A DNA stretch of 64,000 nucleotides from Nageia nagi. Its lineage: Eukaryota; Pinophyta. Positions 36,301 through 51,300 of the stretch are shown piece after piece (position 1 is the stretch's first letter; each line of letters opens with the position of its first letter). The position numbers and the translations under genes were made by a program. The stretch lies in contig JBITNC010000002.1 of NCBI GenBank assembly GCA_050084985.1, forward strand, positions 28,520,001 to 28,584,000, written 5' to 3'. The notes beneath the pieces are model-generated. The model searched no databases and was not told the DNA's origin. It saw nothing but the letters and a program-made list of their open reading frames with translations.

Positions 36301-39300
36301 ATTGGTGTGTAAATGTGCAAAAGCCTTTTGTTTCAATTTTGAAATTAGAAATGAATGAAGAGGACAATAGAAGAGAAGTTAACCTAATACATATGAAGTA
36401 AATGGAATCTTCATCTGCAATATCTGAATGAAAGATGCAAAAGCTGACACTATTAACGCAGCTGACACCAAGTCTGTTCAACCAAAAAAGCATAGCCAAA
36501 ATCAATTTCTTCCTTTTCATTGAATTGATGGACTGACAAGAACCAATAAAGTAATGCATTTAACACTATCATTATTAACATTTAATATCAAAGCATTAAC
36601 ATAACACTTGAATTCATAACCAACATTAAATTTTATCCATGCTTGCTTTGGTTTTCAAACACAATCTCACATTCTTTAAAATTTAAACAGAGTGACTAAA
36701 AACTTGAAAAAAAAAGGCTCCTAATGTAAAACTTACATAATACAATAGATTGATTTGATTTACCACCTACTTGAAATTTGAAGATTTGCTTAATTCATAC
36801 AGTCCCCTAGTGCACTTTGAACAAAGAGGTCGTGCAATACCATATGAAAGCAATTTCATTATTTTCAAGACTGGTGATAAAAATTTGTTTTATAATGTTC
36901 AACCAATGACTCTGTTTGCCATACACATGGTAATTCTATCCTACCGATGATAAAAGTGCAACTGCTCAAGGAATAGAATACTAGCCAACTCTTGAAGTAT
37001 TTGATCTTGATTCTTATAATCAAACATTAAAAGTTCCCCTTAAAACAACTTCAACCATACTATAGAATCAAACTTTGTTATAGCACAAGTTATCATTATC
37101 ATACACACTATAATAAGACAAACTCATTAATATAAGGAAGGATATGCCTTTACCTTCTGTGATATCCTTTCTATGGTATTTTGTGTTAGATAGTAAGTAC
37201 AATTAGATGGTGCATTCTTTATTATATACCCAATAATTATAAGTACCCCAATCATTCTATATATGTACAAGATAGAGATACGTAAGACCAGAATGATTCA
37301 CCACATACATGATTACAACAATGATCAATAAAGAAATTCATGTCCATATGTTTGGTATTTTCATTCATGTTGTGAGTATTATAGTACACAAATTCAAGAG
37401 ATAGTATTTATCACTAGTATTATTAAAGTATTAAATTTCTGGAAAATTATAAGTATAGGTTTATAGTAACAAATTATCCTCCGTATAAAAAATGGATGAT
37501 GATAGATCATCGGTTAAGTTAGTTAGATTTATTACTTGGTTACAAAAACATGCATGATGCATAAATACACATTAAAGAACTCATATACCATCCATTTCTC
37601 CAACATTTGGTATTAGGGCATTTGCATATGATTGTGGGCTGTGAAACCCTGACATGGGGGGAGTGATGGGAAAGCTGTAGTGAAGGTCAAAATTGCAGGA
37701 CATAAATAAGAAGAAGAAATAAGGGTGTCAGTGTGGAAGAGGTGGTTGCTTTTGTAGAACAGAAAGAGGAAAGAAGCTACACTAATTAGGGGTCGGTGTG
37801 AAAGAGGTGTTCGCATATATAGAACACGGAGAGGATGGAAGCTATGTATGCAGGCAGTAACTTTCATCTTGCAGTGCCTATATGACTTGGTTTTTTTGCA
37901 ATTCCCTTCATGCTTTCTTCTCCAACATTTCAGATAAAGATTTTCATATTATTCATTCCCAATTCAAGTGCTTAATAACCTCAATTTTCAAGAATGCTTG
38001 AAGTGTTACCAATTGTCATCTTTCTGCATTAGTTCAAGGGTGTCATTCATTTCAGATTCTAAAAATCAACAAGTATATGTTAAAGTTGCAAATAATGAAG
38101 GTATAAGGTTTCCCGAGACCTTTTTTCTATACTCAAGCTGTCAGACTGCTCAAAAACTGCAGATAATGCAGTTATATGCAATTTCCATGAAAGATGGCTG
38201 CAAAAGGCTTGTTATGCTAATGATTAGAGGATGCAATTACCTTGTGTTGTCCACAACTTGAAAATCTCATTAAAGCATGCTGTAAAAAAATAAAATACAC
38301 ATTGCAGAGACATTCTGCCAAACAACTTTCTTTGGCATCATTTCATAACATCAACCCTAACAACATATTTAACGAGGACATGTCCCACATTGAACGGAAG
38401 GTGCTGCAGGTCATTGTGGGTTGTGTAGAAAAACGGTGTAAACCTAGATGTGAAGCCACACAATATTCTGATCACCAAGTAATGAGAGATTTGAATATTT
38501 TGCAAGAAAATGATAGTTAGAACTTTGGAAGTTGTAACTACAGATTGAACTGAATGTGATTACTTATTGAAGTATTTCTTACTTAACGGGAGTGGTATAC
38601 TCAAGGCAGATGTTTGGAATTTAGATTTGATAGTGCATGAAAAGACTGTGAATGATGATAAAAGGAAATGAAGAACAAATACATTGACAAGTTAGAAAAG
38701 TTGACTTTATAATGCAAATTTTAAGTCTTCTGAATGCTGGCTGGAAGTTATACAAACGATATTATTATTGCAAAAGCTATTTGTTCTTTTTAGGCTTATG
38801 CTCTCTGTTCTACCTGAAATGTCTCTACGGCACAATAACCAACAAATTACCTTCTACAATTTAAAAAACTTCAATGAGTTAAGGAAGAAACAAAAATCAG
38901 AATGAGCACCCAGAAAGAAATCACTGATTGCTGTTATGTCTAAACAGTGTGAAGAAGATGATTCTATGTTGAATGACCAGCAAAAAGAAAGGGAAACATA
39001 AGGCATGCAATGCATTTCCTGATCTGAAGAAATCAATCAATCAGTTACATGACCATTCTTTTACGACTTTAATTAGTTTTTCATTCAAATGTAATTGAAG
39101 AATATAATTAGAAATGACTGTAACTACACATCCACTGTTATAGAAATGTTATGAATATCATCTTGACAAGTGCACAAAGCCGCTGGTAAGAAAATTGTCA
39201 TGTGCCCCAACTTCCTTGGATCATGTTGAAACTAGGTTTTAAACTTTGATTCCTAGTTTTTATATTATTGAAGCTAATCTTTAAAAGACACTGTCTCAGT

Positions 39301-42300
39301 ACCTAGAAGACCTTTCTCAGTCCTTTACACAAAGGATGGACAATTTTTAAAATGGGGTAATGATGAAGTCTGTTTGGTGTGATCAAATTCATATTCCTTA
39401 AATATTTCTGATTTTCTAATGAAACGCAGTTTTAGATCCATTTTTTGACGTTATTTGTTCCACCTCCCAAATTTTTGAGATTGAGGGAGGGTCATATGGC
39501 GCTTTCCAATTTGAGGTCCAGATTGGAAAGTATTTGCCCTCCGACTTTTTCAATTGGCAGGGGAGGGATTCAGGTCACAGTTCTGTAGGTGATATTAGCC
39601 AGATATATGAATTGGAAAATCAAGTTTATGCATATGTCATGTTCATTGGTAAGTGTCTTCAAGGAAAATGTTACTTTGCATTATTCAGAAACTATCAAGT
39701 TTATATTTACTTTCTGTTCTCATTGAGCTGAAATGTGTGTCAAACTTCATCGATAATGGTTTTCTATTGAATCCATAGTGTCCCAATTTGCTAACAGTTT
39801 TCTTGTGAACAGTTATGAGTGTCCCTGTTCACTGAACTGTTGCATTTTGAATGGAATGTAATATGTCCCAGTCACCAATGATGTTTGTAAGTGTCAAAGT
39901 TTGCTGATGTTGATATTTTCTGAGTGGTTGAGTGTGTCCCAGTATACCAAAGTTGTGGTGTTCGAACTGTAAGTTTACATGCTAGTCCACAAAGGATATG
40001 TTGTGTCCACACAACACACCCCAAAATGCAAGATTTTGGGGACCCTATTTTTGCAAAGGCAATGAAGTGAATTGCCTAGACAATGGTCTTAGCCTCTTAG
40101 GTGACAGGATAGTTGATTCTGAGCAGTGTAAAAGAGGATATCAGGGAACGATATATGGAGATTACCTGTTGAAGTCCCTGAAGTGATTCAGAGAATTCGG
40201 TCACCAGTTTTGGAGCTAGGATTTGAGCAACGCCACAAAGTACATGATTTTTAGGTCTTGAAAAGACCTATGGAAATGGGGTTATTTTTGAATTTTTCCG
40301 AAGTAGAATTCAGAAGACATGAGCCAGTGAAGGACACCGTTTCAAGCACTTTTAGGCTTCGAAATTCGACCAAGTTTGCTCCCTCCAAAATCTAGGCACA
40401 GGCTTTATGGCTTTGATAACATCAAAGAGGAAAAGCATGCACCAAACATGAAAATGAGTATTTTTGACCAAATTTGGAATGCATTTTTGAAGACATGGGA
40501 TGATGAAGAAAGGAAAACCAAGTGCTTTTGCTCTTGGAAATTTGAAAAAAGACCAAAAAATATGTCCAAGGGTGGTAGGCGCAAGTTTTGACAATTTGAT
40601 ATCACCAAAGCTAGAAAACATGCGCCTAGGCCATAAGACACTTAAATTTGACATTTTTTGGAAAAATACTAAAAGACCCAAGGTTATGAAGCATCAAATT
40701 CTAAACATATTTGGCCTCGGAAGCATCCAAAAAAGATCATAATTTCTCACTCAAGAGATAGCGCACATTTTGAGGGTTTGATATCACCAAAGCTAGAAAA
40801 CATGCACCTAGCCCCATTACACTTGAAAAATGTTAAAATTTTGACTTTGACTAATCAAAATTTGGGCACATAGGTATTATGGAGGGTCAAAAATTAAATA
40901 CCTTTAACCTTGGAATTTTGGAAAATAGCTAAGTTTGCTTCATCCTAAGCCTAGGCACAAGTTTTGGAGCTTTGATCTCATCAAACTTGAAAAATATGCA
41001 TCTCATGGAAAAATCCACCTTTTGGTGCAAGTAAAAAAGTCAAAAAGTCAATTATTGTGGGCTAAATGAAATCCAAAGGATTGGTACCTCATAAAAAATT
41101 TAAAAAAATCAAAAGTATAAGGAAAATGAGTGTCCACCTTTTTGAGCCACTTTTTGGAGCAAGCCTCACAAAAGTCAACTTGTCAACAATTGTAGGCTAG
41201 GAAAAAGACAAAAGACATTTGCCTTACAAAAAGAATTAAACAAAAAATCAAAAGTTAGATTCGGATGAAACGCCACCTTTTTTCTTTTTGAAGCAAGCGT
41301 CACAAAAGTCAACTTGGTCAACAATTGTGGGCTAAAGCAAAAATACAAAGGAGTTTCAAAAATGTGACATAACATTGATAAGACTTCAAAAAGTGAATTA
41401 AAGGCTTGGAGAAGGGAAACCCATGCTCAACTTGAGAATGGACACATTTTTTAATGCATGGAAAGTTGCAAAAGGCAAGGGGCGCATTTTTTTGGAGTTT
41501 GATACATCAAAAAGTAAAAATGTGAGCCTAAAGGAGTAATAGTCCAAAAAGTGAAATATTTGTACAAAGGTAATGATAAGTCTAGTTAGGCGCATGTTTT
41601 GAAGCTTTTTCTTCATCAAAACAAGAAAACTTACGCATATGGAAAAGGGTACAACTTTTTGATCTTTTAAAAATGCAATTTTTTAGAATACAAGCTTGTG
41701 AGTAATGAAATGGCAAATATATTTAACCTTGGAATTTTTGAAATTACACCAAAATTGAAGCATCTATGGTTAGGTGCATTTTTGAAGGCTTTGATAGCAT
41801 CAAGAGGAAAAAACATCCGCCTAGGGAGGAAATAGGTCCATTTTGACTAAAATTCAAAACTGATTTTGAAGACACATGAACATGGAGGGTCAAAATTCAT
41901 GCATATTTGCTCTTGAAATTTTGCAAAGTGGCCAAGAAATACTCCTCCCAAGACAAGGCGCACATTTCAAGGCTTTGACATCATCAAACAAGGAAAAATG
42001 GTGCCTAGAGCCAAAACACACATTTTTCACCAAAAATCAAAATCATTTTTAAAGACATGAGAGTGTGCACAATCATTTTTCAAACATGATGGCTTTGGGA
42101 ATTTTCAAAATTGCTCAAAATCACATCTCCCAAGGCTAGGCGCTTTTTTTTGGAGTTTGGCATCATCAAAGATTAAAAAAATATGCGCCTAGGGGGAAAA
42201 TAGGCCCATTTTGGCCAAAAATCAAAATTTCATGGAGTCATGCCCAATGTGAATTCAAACATGTTGACCAAGGAAGTACTCAAAAGAGAGCAAAAATGCA

Positions 42301-45300
42301 AATTGTACACCTAGGTGCAAATTTTTGGACTTTGGCAACATCAAGCATTAAAAAGATGCACCTAAGGTGGAGTAGGACTACCTAGCATGCAAAATGCACC
42401 TTGGAAAGTGATAAGCAAGGCTAACGAGAATGCAGAACGCACCAAAAGCACATTTGAGAACCAAACTTGAACACTTGAGCACCAAAGTTGGGCACTAAAC
42501 CCAATTTTGCACCAAAGTGCTCAAAATCTCAAAAATTGATTCCAAGCTCCAAAATTCTTCAAATCAATCCAAAATAGCTTCAAGATCCATCGCCTATCCA
42601 TCCATGGCCTTATTGCATTAATCCGGGCACTTTTTAAATTTTTTCCAAAATCACCCTCCATGGTCATTTTCAAAATTTGGACCAAAAATCTACTTTTTTG
42701 AAAAATCCTCACCAAATTGCTTGAAAGTTTGCCAAGAACATTCAAATGAAGGTTGAATCCATATTTGAGAAGAAAAGGTACTTAATAATGATGGAGGAGA
42801 TCCAAAACAGCCTCAAGATTCTGTCAAAGAAGGCTCAAATTTCTATGTATTTTAGCTTATGTGGTTGATGGGATGAGTTTTTGCTCCCACAATTTGAAAT
42901 GTAATTTCAATATCAATTTTGCATTTCAATTTGAATTAGGTCAAAATAAGGGCAACACTAGGTTGCTCTCAAAAAAAAGTCTATTAATAGACCCTAAGGG
43001 GTCTCATTTGTGGCAGAATGTTTCAGAGCAAAATTTGCGAAAAAGTAGCAAATTGATGTATCCTTGTAACCTTTTGAGCAAATTAATACCAATTGGTGAA
43101 CTATTGAAAACAAAGTAAATTGTCATTTGTGGGATTGTGAATTAGATCTTTAGAGCTTTCTTTAGTGATTTGGATTCTTTCATACCCTTTCCTTGAAAAT
43201 TTTCGAATTTTAGGAAAAAAAATATGAAGATTTTTAAAAGTTCCTAAATCATTCATAGATCGTTGCTAATCCATAATTTGCATGTTAAATGAACGTAATC
43301 TAAAATTTCTTTCATTCTATGCTATCCAGTTAGACCTTTTATTCGAAACAGAGTTCGTGCACACACATGTTGTGTTAAGTTTTTCTTTTGATTGCTTATT
43401 AGTCCTAATTAGGTGTATTGATAATCAACTTTGCCCTCTACTCCTCTTGAAAATAAATTAGAATTAGGTCATTTTACTTTCAAGTTGGAAGACTTCGAAT
43501 GAAATTTCTTAACTCATTCGGAAGTAAGAAATCTTAGACAATGCTTCACTATGACATTTCTTTTGTAATCTAACCAATATTGCATCATTCTCTACTTTTC
43601 TTTTCTTTATTTTTCACATTCGTTAAAGATTTAAAACAACCTTTGCTCTTTGACATAAACACCTCAAGTTCCCTAAAAAGCGTGAGTTAACACTTATTAC
43701 TTCTATTACACCATTGTTCCGATTCCTGAACAAGAGTTACTACAAATCGAGCATATTTCCATTTTGCTATTTTTGAAACTTTGGGGTCTCAATCCTTACA
43801 AGAGGAGATAAGTAACGCTATATCACCTAATGTTGGGTTTCTTTCCCATTCGATCACCTCCAATGATGCACATTGTAAGAGGAAAGATGTCCATCCCAAC
43901 AAGATATGCTACACCAAATTAAAAGTGTGTATCCTAGTTTGTTAGAGTGTTGCTTTGTTGCATGTTACCAGCAAACCAAGTACACTATAATCTCAAATGA
44001 TGCAATAAATTGGGAAATGTTATGATTGTAAAAGTACTATCATTTATCTCCACTTGTTACAGGAGTTGGTGAACCTTGCATGTAGAAACTCCCACTTGTT
44101 GCAAATGGTGTCCCAGGTTCAAATTCCACCCCCTACAAATGGAGATATGTTCCAAATGTCAAAAGCAGCATGATTGTTCCATATGTAAATGGTTTCGGGC
44201 CCTTTAACCAACCTTATGACTTGTATAAAACATAACAACCCGCCTAGATGAACTCTCTAAAATTAGAGAACTTTTGGACTGATTTTTAAATTGTCAAAGT
44301 TTCGTAGTTTTATGAATGTATATGCCATAGGTCTGATAGAGATTCCTTGTTGTGATCTATGACATGCTCTCCTGAGATAAATGAAATTTAATATACATGT
44401 ATGTCTTATTATGTCTACAATTGATTTCTTGAATCTATGAAATATTATGCAGAAATATACCTTGTTACATCAAAATTAGTGATGTATACTAGATAATTTA
44501 TGATGTTTCGAAATATTGTATTGCATGGTACGACTCACTCTTTTCTTGTTTGTTTCAGGTCAGACCAGCTACTTGGACTTTCAAGATGATCCGAAAGTAG
44601 AAGATAGAGATAGAGATGTTCAAAAGAGATGATCGAAGTCACAAGAGAGTTCTTAAGAGGACATGCATTGAACATTGGCACAATGATGGGTTGAACTTCT
44701 TTCCTCCTATCTTTTTCTGTGTTTGCAATTGTATTCATTAACTAGGCATAGAAAGTGAAAAATTGATTAAGATTTGGTAACTTAATAGATACCTAGAAAA
44801 TCACATTTTTCTCCCTAGGTCCTAAACTATTAGACTATTTGTCCTTAAATTATGGACACAGTACAAGCAAAAAGCAACTAGGAGCTTAAAATATAATCGA
44901 TATGTTAGTTTGCCAAGTCCTACATTGCCCTAAAGGAAAAGAGGAAACTTAATGTTGGCAAGGATTTCATTCCTGCAGCAACTCCAAATTACCGTAGACG
45001 TAAGCCTCCCAGCATCTTAGTTGGAAATATGTTACCTATTCCCTACTTGTAAAGGACTGTCTACCTTCAAGGCTCTTTTCAAAACTTCTACTCAACACTC
45101 TGAACATTTGTAGCAACCTATAAAGCAAAATCCAATGCTTGTACAAATGTCTCTGCGTAGTGATATCTTGCTCGTGAAGTATCTCTCTTTAGAATTAGTC
45201 TAAGTGCAATGTTTTAGAGGTAACTGTTAACCAACATATTTATATAGAGTTTGTTCGTAATATTTGTGTATAAAATTAATGATCATATATATGATTTTTG

Positions 45301-48300
45301 AAATAAATGAAAGCATAAAAGTAATACTGGAAAAGTGAAAAGCTGTGCTTTTAAGAAAAGAAACGAATACTTGATGAGATACAAGATTGAAGATCATAAT
45401 AAAGCATTGTTTAAAAGTTCATCTCTTTTGAATCAATTAAGAAGATTTCATCCAAGTCTTCCAATTTTGCAAACAAACAACTATTGTCTGAGTTGATTCA
45501 AAGAGGAGCCGGAAGTAAAGCTAATTGTTGGTATCCATAAAAACTGGCCAAACCAATCAAAGGGACACGTATGAAATCAACACGTGACTAGGACTTAGAG
45601 TTTGGATGAAAGATCTAATTAGATGTCATGAAAGTAGAAACATATTCAGAATACCCTATCTAACTTGCATATTGTGAATCAAGCAACAATCGTAGACTAG
45701 TTTCAAGCATTTGTTGTTTCATGCATTATTTTTTAAATTCCAGAGGATTTGGTGACTCTCATGTCAAACAGCATTTCCATTTCCAAAATGGTACTCGTTT
45801 TTAGTTGTGGGCAACTAATATATATAGATATTAGTTATTACACAAATGGACAAACATATATTTAACTGCGTGTAAGTATTCTAGTCATATCTGTGTCTGC
45901 CTTCACTCCCATATCTAATTAGAAATAGAAACCACCAGAAGAAGCAAAACTAACAATAAAAGATTAGCTTGAAAATCTAGAAAAACAATTTAAAAAAATA
46001 ATTGTAAGCCCTATTACTTATCCTGTATAAAATGTGAGTTTTAACTTAAATTGAAGTCATAAAATGCAAACTAAATTATCTTCTGTGCTTCTGCATAACA
46101 AAAGCATCATCATACATAAGACCTGTGTTATCCATTGTAAACAGTATTTCAGATCTAAACAACTTTCACATGTTTGTTACATAATTCATTGAAGTTATTC
46201 TTGAAAAGTCCACTGAATCATCAACAGGATGGGATAAGATGTGACGTACATGCTTGGCTTTCTGTGGAAAATCCTGCAATGCTTGAAATGAGTATTGGCG
46301 GAGTGATGATGCCTCCAACCTGGAAATTACAAACAACAGATAAACAGTTAAACAGCATTATATAGAGCGGATTGAAAACATATCATGTGGTATTCCAACT
46401 CAGAACTAAAATTTGAATTTTCTTTTTTTATCGCATATTATGTCACTAATCAATAAGAAAAGCATATTGTTACAACAGTGGGTTACTTTAGACTCTAGAT
46501 ACATAAAAATAGAAAAATGTATTAAAATATGTACAATTAATCAAGGATTGAAAATTTGTCAATTGCCATTGATCGTTTACCTTGATGCTGCGATTAATCG
46601 GCAACTCAGAAACAAAGCGCCAAAAAAAAACATGACAGAAATATTGCTATGTATAATTTTGCATTACCAAAACACATAATACTATATTACAAACATATTT
46701 TTTGCACAGGGCTTACAGCCTTACATAAATATATATCGAAAATTCGAAATACGTATCGGAATGTTTCTTTAATTTTGCAAAAAAACAAAATAGAAAATCC
46801 AAACATATCAATGATGTGCTCTCTTTTTCTCCAAGTTTGACTGCTTTTTCTCTTTTTAGAAATATTATTCAATGATGGGTTTTTATATAACTGAAATATT
46901 ATTCTAGTTTTTATCATAAAAATCATTCAAGAATTAGAAAATCCACACAACACTTAAATAACATATTAATATATCTAAATAAATCTTCTTTCCAAATAAA
47001 AAACACAATGTAGAAAACAAAACTCAAAATATTATATATAAAACATCGTCTATAGCCAAAGAAAGATCAAAACAGCCCAATGCAAAGGGCAACTCAAAAT
47101 TATCCAACAAATATAAAAAACGGCTTCATCTGTTAAATTAGCACTTTCTAAATCATCTTCTAGATTATCAAATTCTGAATTTTTACTTTCTCAAGTAATA
47201 AGCCTTTATCTCAACACAAACAACATGTTCTCTATATTCGAAGGTCAAACAATTTCAACATTCATCCATTGTTCATCTGACATTTTGCTTTAAACTCCTA
47301 TTCAATACAAGTCTTTAAATAGAATCCAAATCAAAAGAGGCAATCAATCCCATTTGTCTTATCTTCAAAGAACGTATTCAGTGAAGCTCTCCCCATCCTT
47401 CTTAGTCTTTGAGACAAGGACAAATCTCAAACCAAAGCAAGGGCAATTACATAGGTTTATTCATTGTATTCATCTTATTTTGTATAATAGATTTGCATAA
47501 GATCTTTGGAGGGGCAATTGCACAAGACCCTATCAAACTCCATACCCATTTTTATTTTGAAACATGGCCTTGAGTCCTCTCCCTTGACCATATTCCAAAA
47601 GGCACTATGATGAGCCTAACATGGGCTGAATAGTATTTCGCCCAAATCCTTCAAGTTCGAAATCCAAATGAGAAGCAAAACTACCAAATGTGCCCTAGGA
47701 GAGGAATGTTGGTCTTCAAACTCCAAATCTCACCAATCAAGCTCAAAATTAATGAAAATACACCAACATCTAGCAATATAGCGCATGAACAAGCAAACAA
47801 CCGCAAAAAATACTCAACATGCAAGTGCTTAAGGCTAGATCTCATGAAACAAACCCAACATCTCACTTATAGAAGCTTAAACTCATGTAATTACCACAAT
47901 CATGCACTTAATATCCAACATCCAAGCATATAGAGAGAAATAACAAGGAAATAGCAAAATAATGTAATTGTATTTGAATATGGAATGGGATGAATCTCAA
48001 TTACAATAATGTTGCTAAGAAGAATGATGCACCAGGGCTCAATTCCGCAGTGTGGCAAGGTTTGCACCAGGGCCTCCTCCTCCAACAGTTGTGGTGGGAT
48101 CTTAGAGATCCACTAGCAGTATTTTGATAATACAAGGGTAATGCCAACACCCCTCAAGTAGATAGCTATCAACTTGGGTTGCACCAACCCCCAAGTGTGT
48201 GCCAACGTAAGTCCTGTACTACACCCCACTACAAGTACCTCACTATGAAGAAGTGGAATTCCGAAAGAGCAAAGCTCCAACCAAGAAGAAATAATAGTAA

Positions 48301-51300
48301 TTGAATCATATCTTTGGTCTTCCAGGAGTCCTCCTTAAATGGGAGAGGTAGCTTATCTTCTAATCTTGAGTTGAGGTAGATCCAACGGTGTACAAAGGTG
48401 ATCCGTGTGCTCACATAGCCAACGTCTAAGATGAGGAGTCTTGGGATGAGAGTTATCACATCCAAGGGCTCCTAATTGCAACACCTCATGTAGGGGGATT
48501 CCCATGCGCATTGGGATCCACAAAATCATCATTAAAGCCTCCTAGTGTGATGTTGATCCTTGGGGCTCTCCATGGTGCCTTGGGATGCCAAATAGCAATC
48601 CAATTCCTCTAGGTGTGCCACGTCGAAGCATGGGTGTCTTCTTGTGCCTCATGATAGATAAAATTACCTTAATTCATGCTCTACCTTGAGAGGGGAGCAA
48701 TTAATATAAGAGAGGCCCATTAATGCCAATATTACAATCATCAAGGCTCTATGTATGCAACGTCCCAAATTAGGTGACTAATATTGCATTTACAATTAAT
48801 AATTAGCCTTGGTATCATTATTGGCATAATTAAGTATTAAATTACATCTAACACACTAAAATAGGCCCCAACGTCCCATAATTGGAGTAATTAATTAATT
48901 TCCAAGTGGAACTTACAATAGTTGAGCTAAATATCCATTAAATTGCTAAAAATAAATAAAAACACTCCTAAATTAATGTTCCCATTTATCAGAGGTGAAA
49001 TGGAGAAAACATCACAAAAATGGAGACATTACAGGCACAATGTAGACATCTAAAATACCAATTTAGACCCACCTTGATCTATTCTTGGCTAACTTCTAAT
49101 CTTGGAAAGAAAGACTGGATTCTTCCCGATAAAATTATTACCTCGATCAACTTTATCTTGAGCAAACTCATACATCCTTATAATCTTTCGCAATTTCTTA
49201 ATAGATCAAAGCTTCAAATCATTTTACAAGTTGGACATGAAACGCCCAAATCTATTCCATAGATTGTTAAGAATATTATCAAAAAATTTCATCTCAGTTG
49301 TCTCCATACCTCCTACAGTTTTCATAGAAATAAATGAAAAATCTTATTAAAAAATGCACTCACCGAAGCATAAACCTGTAATTACAATCTTCTTTGTTGA
49401 AGCCTTCCTAGATAGGTCCATATGCTTTTTGGCATTCTCCTCATCAATGTACTAAAGATCTGGATTTATATTCATGGCCAATATTGTCCATGTAGTCTCA
49501 TTATGGTATTGTGTTGGATCCTTGGAGGGGTTTCTCCTCAATGGTGTGCCCCAAATGATAAGCCATAGAAGTTTCACATAACTACTTTAAGAAATTGTCC
49601 CTATCCAAGGGATCTAAAACCTTCTAATGAGTTTTTGTCAATTTTTAAAGAAAATTTTCATAACAAAGAGAAACCAACTGTATCAATGCATGGAGCTCAA
49701 AATCTCAGCCAGGATAAAAGATGCAATTGCCCAAAACTCATTAACGATCAAAAGACATGGCTTTTGAAAGATACAAGCAATATAGTGAAAAATCACCAAA
49801 ATAGGAAAAACGTTACCAACTTTAGAACACCAAGTGGCACGTCAAAAGCTCACTTGCCTCACTACCTCAAAAATTGTGCCCACTAAGATCTTGAGCCTCC
49901 AAAAGTCAATATTCAAAAATTTGCAGTTTTTGAACACTCCAACAGCTAGGAACCCTTCATACTTGAACAATGAAGATGAAGGCTCAAACAACACAACTAA
50001 AAAAAGTTGAAAAGTACACCCTACCTAATTTTTTATAAGGATTCTATTCTGAAAATAGAATTGTGAAACTATGCATTGATTTCATGAAACTGTGATTCTT
50101 GAAAATTCTTTAACTGGCGAAATTTATCCTAGTGAGCATCAATCCAAGAGAAAAATTGGACCTTGGCTCACACATAACATACTCTTCAATCCCACTGGGC
50201 AAATTTGTGGTCCTTCAAACAAGAAAAATCATAAAATCTTATTTGCATTGTTGCATAAACTTTACTTTTAACTCCAGCTCTAATGGAGTCTTGTTATAGC
50301 TTTCATACTGTGATGAGTTGCAATGGGGTTTATAACAATCAAACACCTCAAGCATTCCTTACAAAAATAAATAGAACAAATATTGAAACGGAATGAAAAT
50401 ACTTCAACCAAGAAAAAAAAAGTTGAAGAAAAGGAAAAAAAGAATGTGGGTGGGTAAAAGCCCAAAATATTTTCAACAATACGGGCAATAATACAAATGA
50501 AGAAGAAATGAATATTACAGTAATCCACAAGATTCTTTAGGTGAAGGACAAGGCCTTGTATATATAGGCACTAAGTTTTCGCAATTGCCAAGGAGTACAC
50601 ATATCCCTAGAAAGGTATGCTGTGATCTAAGTGACATTACAACCCTAATAGGGTTTCAATAATGGATCAATCCACACACATACAATATCAACCAATGGTA
50701 GTTAAGTGACACCAGTCAATAATAATAAATAAAGTATTAATACATACACAACCTAAGTCAAGCTTAACCTCCAATACCCTGCCTTATGATTGACTAAGGG
50801 AATCTTTAGAACTGGACTCAGAATCTGCATCATCATCCGGAGCAGCAGCTTGTCCTGAACAAGAAGCGAAGGTTTCATCACCATAACACTTTGGTCTCTT
50901 GAACATTGAGAAAAAAGTATTGTTCTTTCATTCCTTGCCTTGTCAAACATTTAAATCCCATCTTCTAAAGCAAACTACACTTTAGGAATGATGTTTGTCT
51001 TCCTATAACAGCCATTAGACAATACTAAAGAAGCTGAAATTCGAATATCTTAGTCAGTCAGGTTTTTTATCTTCGTGCTTTATTTCTGCATAAACTTAAA
51101 CATTTTTATTCATGTCAATTCCTTACATTTGCTCTCCATTCCATGTGTTATTTCTGCATTAATTAATGGAAGTTCAGTTTCCTCATTTGTGTTCAACACA
51201 AGCAACTTGACAGAAATGGAAAATATATTGCCAAATATTTTCATCCAATTCATTGGCAATCTCAACTGATTTTATCATTTTAGTAAACAACAAAGCACTT

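Noticed and set aside
36170-36559. 129-codon minus-strand frame over exon 3
   Set aside because: Its frame differs from the permease reading; the family match and splice phases support the other frame.
34581-42364. CRISPR-like or satellite reading of the module arrays
   Set aside because: Repeats are degenerate, palindromic and in a plant nuclear intron without cas-like genes; units are too diverged for a homogenised satellite.
49360-49500. Possible permease exon (YIDEENAKKHMDLSRKAS with a GTGAGT donor)
   Set aside because: It does not fit NCS2 sequence, and exon 1 joins exon 2 directly in phase; the segment belongs to a dispersed repeat also present near 23.8 kb.
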